Assembly (NCBI GenBank): GCA_024244665.1
Contig: JAAEOI010000075.1
Coordinates: 1-22,106, forward strand
Source of the DNA: Bacteroidota bacterium
GTDB taxonomy: Bacteria > Bacteroidota > Bacteroidia > Bacteroidales > GCA-2748055
Reading direction: 5' to 3'
Length of the DNA stretch: 22,106 nucleotides
The position numbers and the translations under genes were made by a program. Below the pieces are notes generated by a model. The model ran no database searches. It saw nothing but the letters and a program-made list of their open reading frames with translations, and was not told the origin of the DNA. Positions within the stretch are counted from its first letter, which is position 1, and every line of letters starts with the position of its first letter. Shown here piece by piece: positions 16,512-22,106 of this stretch.

Positions 16512-18056
16512 ATGAAAAAGGTACACCTGGTGACCACCAGTGAGATAGGGTGGAAGAAGATTTATGAAATTCTTGATGACCAGCAGGAACTTGTTCTATC
16601 GGACGAGGTGCAGGAGCGGATCCGCTCCTGCAGGGAGTACCTGGACCACAGGCTGGAGAAGGGTGATGAGGTGATCTACGGGATCAATACCGGTTTCGGC
16701 TCTCTCTGCGATACTGTGATTTCCACCGAAAACCTTGGGCTTCTTCAGAAGAACCTGGTGATGTCGCATGCATGTGGCATAGGAGATGAGGTCAGCGGTG
16801 AGATTTCCCGGCTGATGCTTCTGCTGAAGATACAATCCCTCTCATACGGAAACTCGGGCGTCCAGCTCGCCACGGTACAGCGGCTGGTGGATATGTACAA
16901 CAACAATATCCTCCCGGTAATATACTCCTACGGTTCACTGGGAGCCTCGGGCGACCTGGCCCCTCTGGCTCATATGAGCCTTCCCCTGCTGGGCATGGGG
17001 GAGGTCCGGGTGAACGGGGAGAAGAGAGAAGTGAAAGAAATCTTTGCCCAAATGGGATGGGAGCCCATCGAACTGCAGTCAAAGGAGGGACTGGCCCTGC
17101 TCAATGGCACCCAGTTCATGAGTGCCTTCGGGGTACACCTCTGCCTGAGGGTATTCAAATTATCCAGGCTGGCCGATATCATTGGGGCGCTCTCCCTGGA
17201 CGCCTTCGATGGGCGTATCGAGCCTTTCCACAGGTTGATACAGCAAATCAGGCCCCACCAGGGCCAGATCGTCACTGCCCGCAGAATCAGGTGGATGTTG
17301 GAGGGAAGTGAGCTGATCAACCGCTCTAAGGAGCATATACAGGATCCTTACTCTTTCAGATGCATTCCACAGGTACACGGAGCCTCCAAGGACTCCATTA
17401 ACTATGTGGCCTACGTGTTCAGGAACGAAATCAATTCGGTGACCGATAATCCTACCATTTTCCCGGAAGAGGATATGATCATATCGGCCGGGAACTTTCA
17501 CGGACAGCCCCTGGCGCTGGCCCTCGACAACCTTGCCATTGCCATGAGCGAACTGGGGAACATTTCGGAGAGACGCACCTACCAGCTCCTGTCAGGATCA
17601 AGGGGCTTGCCCTACTTCCTGGTGGCCAACCCCGGTCTTAACTCAGGCTTTATGATCCCCCAGTATACCGCCGCCTCCATGGTGAGCCATAACAAGCAGC
17701 TCTGTACCCCGTCGTCGGTTGACTCCATCGAGTCGTCGCAGGGACAGGAGGACCATGTGAGCATGGGGGCCAATGCGGCAACCAGCGCCTGGAGTGTCTT
17801 GCAGAACCTGGAACGGATCCTTGCCATTGAGCTCTATAATGCTGCGCAGGCACAGGAGTTCAGGAGGCCTGCCCGCACCAGCCCTTTCCTGGAGGAGTTC
17901 TTAAAAGGATACAGAGAGTATGTCTCCTTTGTGACAGACGACAAGGTGATGTACCTCGACCTGGAGTTGAGTGTGAAATACCTGAGGGATGTGAAACTGG
18001 AGCTGCCCGAGGAGCTGCTGGAGTTCAAGGATTATTCGCCCGGGGCGGGCAGCTAA
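16512..18056 (+). CDS. hutH: Histidine ammonia-lyase (aromatic amino acid lyase family)
   Basis: Deaminates L-histidine to trans-urocanate without a separate cofactor. The 514-residue product carries the MIO-forming A145-S146-G147 in YGSLGASGDLAPLAHM, and Y56 in YGINTGFGSL. Substrate specificity points to histidine: the selectivity pair is S85-H86 (VMSHACG), as in histidine lyases, and E413 is present in SSQGQEDHVSM, where phenylalanine lyases have Gln. N199 and R283 (YSFRC) are also conserved. The other hut genes (hutU, hutI, ftcD/hutG) are not in the window. It sits 30 bp after the hisS terminator, with ttcggag before the ATG. A tyrosine-lyase activity is less likely. Confidence 0.9.
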   Translation: MKKVHLVTTSEIGWKKIYEILDDQQELVLSDEVQERIRSCREYLDHRLEKGDEVIYGINTGFGSLCDTVISTENLGLLQKNLVMSHACGIGDEVSGEISRLMLLLKIQSLSYGNSGVQLATVQRLVDMYNNNILPVIYSYGSLGASGDLAPLAHMSLPLLGMGEVRVNGEKREVKEIFAQMGWEPIELQSKEGLALLNGTQFMSAFGVHLCLRVFKLSRLADIIGALSLDAFDGRIEPFHRLIQQIRPHQGQIVTARRIRWMLEGSELINRSKEHIQDPYSFRCIPQVHGASKDSINYVAYVFRNEINSVTDNPTIFPEEDMIISAGNFHGQPLALALDNLAIAMSELGNISERRTYQLLSGSRGLPYFLVANPGLNSGFMIPQYTAASMVSHNKQLCTPSSVDSIESSQGQEDHVSMGANAATSAWSVLQNLERILAIELYNAAQAQEFRRPARTSPFLEEFLKGYREYVSFVTDDKVMYLDLELSVKYLRDVKLELPEELLEFKDYSPGAGS

Positions 18057-18064
18057 AAAATGTC

Positions 18065-18598
18065 CTAGTACCCGGGTGGTGGGTCCATGGGAGGTTTGGA
18101 TTGCATACCCTTTCCCTGCCGGCCTCTTCCTTCTCCCGGACCATGGCCCTCGCCTTTCAGCCGTCCCACCAGGTGCCTTCGGTAATCCCACTCCACTTTA
18201 TATAGCTTCATGACCTTCTTCGGAGGAAGTACTTTCGGGAACCTCTCCTTGTAGTACTCCTGCTCAAGCTGGAAATTCTTCTCCTTGAGGTCCCGGATGC
18301 GGGCCAGTGTTTCGTTAATCTCCTTGTCCGACAGGTTCTCTGAGTTATGGTGCGAGTATCGAAAGGCGTTGCGCTCCTCTTCCAGGATCTTCATTTTCCT
18401 GTTGTGGAAGTCGTTGTACATCGGCCAGAAAGCCAGCTTCTCCGCTTCGGTGAGTTTGAGATTCTCATTGAAATAGCTCTCCCGCTCCTTGTTAAAAGCC
18501 TTGATCTGCTCTTCGGTCTGAGCAAGGGCAGCTCCACTCCAGATCAAAAGTGACAGGGAGAGGATGATTGTCAGTTTAGGTGTGATTGTATTTTTCAT
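18065..18598 (-). CDS. Spy/CpxP-like exported protein of the ECF operon
   Basis: A 177-residue protein with a signal peptide (residues 1-26, cleavage after ALA, mature start QTEEQ). The mature part is almost entirely charged alpha-helix, with KLTEAEKLAFWPMYNDFHNRKM (48-69) and VLPPKKVMKLYKVEWDYRRHLV (123-144) resembling the paired LTxxQ-type repeats of Spy/CpxP/CnrX proteins. The tail (from about 148) is Gly/Pro-rich with a few His and Arg. It is the last gene of sigma, anti-sigma, exported-helical-protein, 14 bp after the anti-sigma gene, which suggests a periplasmic sensor or chaperone of that signalling unit. Family assignment rests on pattern, not on a search. Confidence 0.7.
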   Translation of the reverse strand: MKNTITPKLTIILSLSLLIWSGAALAQTEEQIKAFNKERESYFNENLKLTEAEKLAFWPMYNDFHNRKMKILEEERNAFRYSHHNSENLSDKEINETLARIRDLKEKNFQLEQEYYKERFPKVLPPKKVMKLYKVEWDYRRHLVGRLKGEGHGPGEGRGRQGKGMQSKPPMDPPPGY

Positions 18599-18612
18599 GA
18601 TCGTTGCCTTTT

Positions 18613-19011
18613 CTATTCAAAAATAAGATCCATTTCCACATCGGTACCAGCCAGGTAGTCCGCAGCCTGGCTCAGGAAAGCCTCTTCATTGTCCATGGTT
18701 TCCATGCTCTCTTCCAGGTAGACTGCCAGCTCATAATCACTGCTGAAGAGGCCCGCCGCGTCAAGCAGCGCGATTTCCACAAAACTTTCATCCGCTCCCG
18801 TTCCCGGTGCCAGCATCCTGGACAGGGGATAGGTAAGCAGTGCCAGTGCGGCGACCGCAGCTGCTGCAGCCAGTACGATCCGCCTGCTCCCGACTCTTCT
18901 CACCGGAACCTGTTCCGCTTCCGCCTCCCTGATCCGGTCGGTCATCCGATCCGGAAAGGCTTCAAAGTAGTCCCCTGGTACTTTGAAAGGATTTGTCTTT
19001 TGTTTCTCCAT
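18613..19011 (-). CDS. Putative anti-sigma factor, single-pass membrane protein
   Basis: A 132-residue protein placed directly downstream of the ECF sigma gene. The cytoplasmic N-terminus (NPFKVPGDYFEAFPDRMTDRI, residues 7-27) is a motif often seen in small proteins encoded next to ECF sigma factors in Bacteroidota. One hydrophobic segment (about 45-66, IVLAAAAAVAALALLTYPL) should cross the inner membrane, leaving an acidic periplasmic part of about 65 residues. There is no HxxxCxxC zinc-binding anti-sigma motif. It has its own copy of the sigma operon promoter motif 20 bp upstream. Function is inferred from position and topology. Confidence 0.7.
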   Translation of the reverse strand: MEKQKTNPFKVPGDYFEAFPDRMTDRIREAEAEQVPVRRVGSRRIVLAAAAAVAALALLTYPLSRMLAPGTGADESFVEIALLDAAGLFSSDYELAVYLEESMETMDNEEAFLSQAADYLAGTDVEMDLIFE

Positions 19012-19030
19012 TATTCTATAATGTTACTGT

Positions 19031-19057
19031 TTAGACCATTACCAGTCAAAAAGGTTT
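19031..19057 (-). promoter_or_regulatory. ECF-type promoter in front of the anti-sigma gene
   Basis: On the minus strand AAACCTTTT (19057-19049), 11 bases, then GGTCTAA (19037-19031). The AACC to GTC distance of 16 bp is typical of ECF promoters. The -35 element overlaps the sigma gene stop codon. The anti-sigma start is 19 bp beyond the last base of the -10 element. It matches, with the same spacing, the motif at 19625-19651. Confidence 0.7.
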
Positions 19058-19604
19058 AATCGTCTCCCAGCATGTTCTCCAGTTTTTTTACTGCATGGTG
19101 GTAGGAGGCTTTCAAGGCCCCCACCGAAGTGTCGAGGATCCCTGACATCTCTTCATATTTCATCTCGTCAAAATACTTCATATTAAACACAATCCGCTGT
19201 TTTTCCGGAAGTGCCAGGATGGCTTTCTGCAACTTCAGACTGGCCTCATTCCCGTCGAAGAAGGGATCTGCCTTCAACTGATCGGCCATCCGCTGCTCCA
19301 CATCCACCCAGGGGGCAAAAGCCCGCCTTTTTTTCTGCTTCAGCAGGGTGAGCGATTCATTGGTTGCAATCCTGTACAACCAGGTAAACAGGCCCGACTC
19401 GGAACGGAATCCGGGTAGCGCTTTCCACACCTTGAGTAAGGTGTTCTGCATTACGTCATCCGCATCCTCATGAGAGATAACAATCTTCCGGATGTGCCAA
19501 TAGAGCCGCTCCTGGTACTTCAGCACCAGGTGGTTAAACGATTGTTCCTCCCTGCCGGGGGTTCCCGCTCCTTCTATGATTTCCCTGTCATCCCACTCCG
19601 GCAT
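19056..19604 (-). CDS. ECF-family RNA polymerase sigma factor
   Basis: A 182-residue alternative sigma factor. Region 2 spans about 24-88 (KYQERLYWHIRKIVISHEDADDV, then FTWLYRIATNES), with the conserved DADDVMQNTLLKVWKAL helix. Region 4 spans about 130-178 (ALPEKQRIVFNMKYFDEMKYEEM and the recognition helix SVGALKASYHHAVKKL). Sigma-3 is absent, as expected for ECF factors. The next genes on the strand are a putative membrane anti-sigma and a Spy-like exported protein. An ECF-like promoter motif lies 20 bp before its start and is repeated before the anti-sigma gene, so autoregulation is likely. Confidence 0.95.
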   Translation of the reverse strand: MPEWDDREIIEGAGTPGREEQSFNHLVLKYQERLYWHIRKIVISHEDADDVMQNTLLKVWKALPGFRSESGLFTWLYRIATNESLTLLKQKKRRAFAPWVDVEQRMADQLKADPFFDGNEASLKLQKAILALPEKQRIVFNMKYFDEMKYEEMSGILDTSVGALKASYHHAVKKLENMLGDD

Positions 19605-19624
19605 GCTCCTGTGCTGTTTTGAGA

Positions 19625-19651
19625 TTAGACCACCTCCTTTTGAAAAGGTTT
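19625..19651 (-). promoter_or_regulatory. ECF-type promoter in front of the sigma gene
   Basis: On the minus strand AAACCTTTT (19651-19643), 11 bases, then GGTCTAA (19631-19625), ending 20 bp before the sigma start ATG. It is identical in both boxes and spacing to the motif at 19031-19057, while the 11-bp spacers differ almost completely, which argues for selection on the boxes. A small palindrome CCTTTT-G-AAAAGG overlaps the -35 box. Confidence 0.72.
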
Positions 19652-19676
19652 AAAATATGTTTACAGCCAGGCCTGT

Positions 19677-21080
19677 TTACTGGTAAAAGGAGATTGTTTC
19701 GGCCGATCCCGAACTGACATTGAAGTCCTTTACCAGGCTTAAATCGGTCGATTTCAGATCGGCCCGCCTGAAGATTACCCTGTAGGAACCGGGCTGCATG
19801 TAGTAACCCTGGCTCTTCTTGTTTTCCTGCAGGTTGAGCACCCAGAGCTGTTCCCCTTCTGGGCTCATCTGGTAGAGCGTCCCTGAGCCAGGCTGCTGTG
19901 AGGAGAAGGTCACGAAACCTGGAGCCGGGATCTCCACAGTGGTGGTATAACTCTGCCTGATCTCCACATCCTCCACCAGCATCAGCGGGTAGATGGGGAT
20001 CTCCAGGTCATATTTTCCAATGATATACTTGCCGATATCACCCATCTCCTGCACATTGATGGTGGGGTGTTTGCCAGCCTGTTTCACCAGTATTTTCTCA
20101 CTGTCCAGTGCCTTCCCATGGTTGGTCCGCACCAGCATGTAGCCCTGGGGGGTATCCAGCCCGATGGTATTGTGCCGCCCGGTCACCAGCTTCACACTGT
20201 CGATCCTCACCGGCGGGATGGTCTGGGCCACAATGTCGTAAGTACTCATGTGGTCGAGGGTCAGGGTATCAGGGTTCCCTTTGCTGTTAATGGTGTGGAT
20301 CATGTTGTAGCGTACCACTCCGGAAAAGCGGTCATAGAATATCACATTTACATCTGTTTCGGTGGGCCTGTCTTTGCTGTCCAGCAGGTTCACCTGAGCG
20401 CTGGTGGTATTCAGTGCCTGGGTAATTACCACCTTGAGGACCTCCCTGAAGCGCTCCTTGTTGGGAGCATCATAGTAATCCCCGATGCAGTTGAAGGTCT
20501 CATGGAAACCCGGGTCAGTCCCTATCCCGATCACAAAGGGCCTCAGAATAATCCCTCTTTTCTGCAGGCGCCTGGATACCTCGCAGGGATCACCGTCACA
20601 CGCCTCCACACCGTCGGTAATCAGCAGGATGATATTCCTGCAGTTGCTGCAGGGTGGGAAATCGCCAGGGGCCAGCTCAAGGGAGTGTGCAATGGGAGTG
20701 GTCCCTTTGGGAGTGATAAATTTAAGTTTCTGCCTGATCCTGGATGCGTTGGAGGGGCTGAAGGGAACCTCCAGTTTGGTATCGCTGCAGTCCTGCGGTG
20801 GTACCGGGCTCTGGTGGCCGTATACCCTTAATCCCATCTCCACGTCGGGCATGGTCTCAAGGCTATCAACCATATCCAGCAGGATATCCCGGGCAATGTC
20901 GATCTTCCGCGCCCCGTCCCATTGTCCGGCCATGCTGTTTGATGCGTCAAAAATAAAGAGGATTCTCGATTTGAGCGTATATCCGGGGTGTACATCCTGA
21001 GCGCTCATCTGCATGGGCATAAAAAAGGCCATTGCTCCACCCATCAGCATACAGGCGGCTCTCAACATCATATATCTCAT
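19677..21080 (-). CDS. Exported von Willebrand factor A domain protein
   Basis: I place the start at the ATG at 21080 (467 residues), preceded by the purine-rich cggagggagaaca, rather than at an upstream TTG at 21122; this start gives a clean signal peptide (MRYMMLRAACMLMGGAMAFF, cleavage near MSA-QD, residue 27). The VWA domain spans about 38-220 with a complete MIDAS: D45-A-S-N-S49 (FIFDASNSM), T127/T128 (KGTTPIAHSL) and D156 (LLITDGVEACDGD). Six cysteines in this domain could form disulfides. The C-terminal ~240 residues are beta-rich and unassigned. It lies between the ECF sigma gene and an M14 peptidase gene on the same strand. Related proteins bind divalent cations and other proteins; the partner is unknown. 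Confidence 0.88.
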   Translation of the reverse strand: MRYMMLRAACMLMGGAMAFFMPMQMSAQDVHPGYTLKSRILFIFDASNSMAGQWDGARKIDIARDILLDMVDSLETMPDVEMGLRVYGHQSPVPPQDCSDTKLEVPFSPSNASRIRQKLKFITPKGTTPIAHSLELAPGDFPPCSNCRNIILLITDGVEACDGDPCEVSRRLQKRGIILRPFVIGIGTDPGFHETFNCIGDYYDAPNKERFREVLKVVITQALNTTSAQVNLLDSKDRPTETDVNVIFYDRFSGVVRYNMIHTINSKGNPDTLTLDHMSTYDIVAQTIPPVRIDSVKLVTGRHNTIGLDTPQGYMLVRTNHGKALDSEKILVKQAGKHPTINVQEMGDIGKYIIGKYDLEIPIYPLMLVEDVEIRQSYTTTVEIPAPGFVTFSSQQPGSGTLYQMSPEGEQLWVLNLQENKKSQGYYMQPGSYRVIFRRADLKSTDLSLVKDFNVSSGSAETISFYQ

Positions 21081-21101
21081 TGTTCTCCCTCCGTGATTAA
21101 T

Positions 21102-21136
21102 CCAACATACTTCAGCTTCCAATCTAAAAATACAAA
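21102..21136 (-). promoter_or_regulatory. Possible promoter of the VWA gene
   Basis: On the minus strand TTTG (21136-21133), a 23-bp spacer, then TATGTTGG (21109-21102), one base off TAnnTTTG, ending 21 bp before the VWA start codon. The spacing equals that of the promoter at 13244-13278. Tentative. Confidence 0.35.
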
Positions 21137-21170
21137 AATCGCTCCATCCTGCAAGGTCACTCCTTCGGCC

Positions 21171-22106
21171 TCACTCCCTGATCAGCATCCTGACGATGGT
21201 CTGTTCAGCAGAGCTGATCCGCAAAAGGAAGGGCCCTGAGGGCAGTTCGTTCAAGCCTACCCTCATTGGGGCTCCTGTGTAGTGAGAAGATTCCTTCCTG
21301 AACAGGATTCCCTCGCTTGAGTAGATCATTAGTTCTACCACCCCCGGCTCACAGGCTGGCTGGATGAAGAGTTCAGAGTCTGCCGGGTTGGGGTAAATTC
21401 GGAAGGCAACGGAGGCATCGCCTTGGGAAGAACTTTTTACAGTCTGAAGGGCAATGTTTAGTAATATGGCCTGATAGTTGACCACATGGACACCGGGGAT
21501 GGTATCGCTGTGGTAACCTGGTGAGGATACAACCAGGTCGTAGCTATCCTCCTCAAGGAGGCGGTAGAAATCGCCATAGGCAGCCGAGCTGTGCACCGAT
21601 GAATGATAGTTGTCATGGCCCGGTATCTCCACCAGGGCTTCCAGGGGGAGTCCGCTATCCGCATCTGTGACCAGCCCCCTGATCCCGTACAGGCACTGGG
21701 ACATATAGTTAATCAGGGAGCGCTGGTTTTTCAGCCAGTACTCATTCAGCAGCTCACTATTGAGCCGGAAATCGGTGCAGAGCTCCAGGGTCAGCTCCCT
21801 TCCCTCCAGGTAGTAAGTGACATAGTCCTGTCTCCCGCCGAATATCTTATACCACTGTGCTCCGTTGGTGATCCCGTCTGTAAAAAGCGACATGTAATTC
21901 GGATCCACCACCCTGGCCTCATCGGCATATTCACGGGATACGAATTGGAGCCAGGCATCATCGGTATGTACTGTTTCCTGGTGGTCCCAGGGGTAGTTCA
22001 CCACCTCTTCCCCACTGTGAATATTGGCCGACATCGTAAACCTGTGTTCCTGCAGTAAAGCCATCATTGCCCGGGTCTCCTGCGCCCTCCCGCTTGTGTC
22101 GTTCAC
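21171..22106 (-). CDS. M14 zinc carboxypeptidase with T9SS sorting domain (C-terminal part, truncated by window)
   Basis: Only the last 311 codons are in the window; the gene continues past 22106 and its true start is not visible. The peptidase part shows SANIHSGEEVVNYPWD (His zinc ligand of the C-terminal half of the site), GAQWYKIFGGRQDYVTYY and RELTLELCTDFRL, where the Glu in TLEL is the expected catalytic residue. A carboxypeptidase-regulatory-like beta domain follows (about 143-200, YGIRGLVTDADSGLPLEALVEIPG). The end (about 235-311) is a type IX secretion sorting domain, FRIYPNPADSELFIQ to IVRMLIRE. The protein should be exported by Sec and then T9SS to the surface or medium. The N-terminal zinc ligands are off-window. 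Confidence 0.9.
   Translation of the reverse strand: MNDTSGRAQETRAMMALLQEHRFTMSANIHSGEEVVNYPWDHQETVHTDDAWLQFVSREYADEARVVDPNYMSLFTDGITNGAQWYKIFGGRQDYVTYYLEGRELTLELCTDFRLNSELLNEYWLKNQRSLINYMSQCLYGIRGLVTDADSGLPLEALVEIPGHDNYHSSVHSSAAYGDFYRLLEEDSYDLVVSSPGYHSDTIPGVHVVNYQAILLNIALQTVKSSSQGDASVAFRIYPNPADSELFIQPACEPGVVELMIYSSEGILFRKESSHYTGAPMRVGLNELPSGPFLLRISSAEQTIVRMLIRE

Noticed and set aside
19652..19676. Possible terminator between the VWA gene and the sigma gene
   Set aside because: Only a four-pair stem (ACAG/CTGT) and no U-tract, so not called.
21081..21122. Longer start for the VWA protein (TTG at 21122)
   Set aside because: The extra 14 residues would place polar sequence before the signal peptide, and the ATG at 21080 has a purine-rich site directly upstream.

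Overview
The window looks like a chromosome segment of a Bacteroidota bacterium, probably of the Bacteroidales/Marinilabiliales type. The evidence is the run rpsH-rplF-rplR-rpsE-rpmD-rplO-secY-map-infA-rpmJ-rpsM-rpsK-rpsD-rpoA-rplQ with no adk between secY and map, the general lack of Shine-Dalgarno sequences, a zinc-free L36 and cysteine-free S4, a TAnnTTTG-type -7 promoter element (13271-13278), and a secreted peptidase ending in a type IX secretion sorting domain. No tRNA, rRNA, CRISPR array, transposase or phage gene was seen.

Layout. 1-8618 (+): the spc/alpha ribosomal block, containing 15 genes for ribosomal proteins, SecY, methionine aminopeptidase, IF-1 and RNA polymerase alpha, closed by a strong intrinsic terminator (8650-8686). 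8711-11461 (+): enolase and a type I citrate synthase related to the mitochondrial/Geobacter form. 11475-13172 (-): a membrane hybrid histidine kinase whose ATPase domain looks degenerate. 13295-16265 (+): two unrecognised exported proteins tightly packed upstream of hisS, with a Bacteroidota-type promoter in front. 16512-18056 (+): a histidine ammonia-lyase. 18065-19604 (-): an ECF sigma factor, a one-TM putative anti-sigma and a Spy/CpxP-like exported protein. 19677-21080 (-): an exported von Willebrand A protein. 21171-22106 (-): the C-terminal part of an M14 carboxypeptidase with a T9SS tail, cut by the window edge.

The least ordinary material is non-coding. Three unrelated tandem-repeat families lie between housekeeping genes, several beginning at or inside the upstream stop codon: a heptanucleotide array (CAGTACT) at three places in the ribosomal block, a 63-nt hairpin repeat abutting the rpmJ start codon and carrying duplicated 12-codon mini-ORFs, and a 14-nt array that supplies the hisS stop codon. 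A fourth, coding repeat extends L17 with an acidic tail.

The best regulatory signal is a motif AAACCTTTT-N11-GGTCTAA, present twice with identical spacing, about 20 bp before the sigma gene and about 20 bp before the anti-sigma gene. It reads as an autoregulated ECF promoter. No gap between genes exceeds 300 bp.
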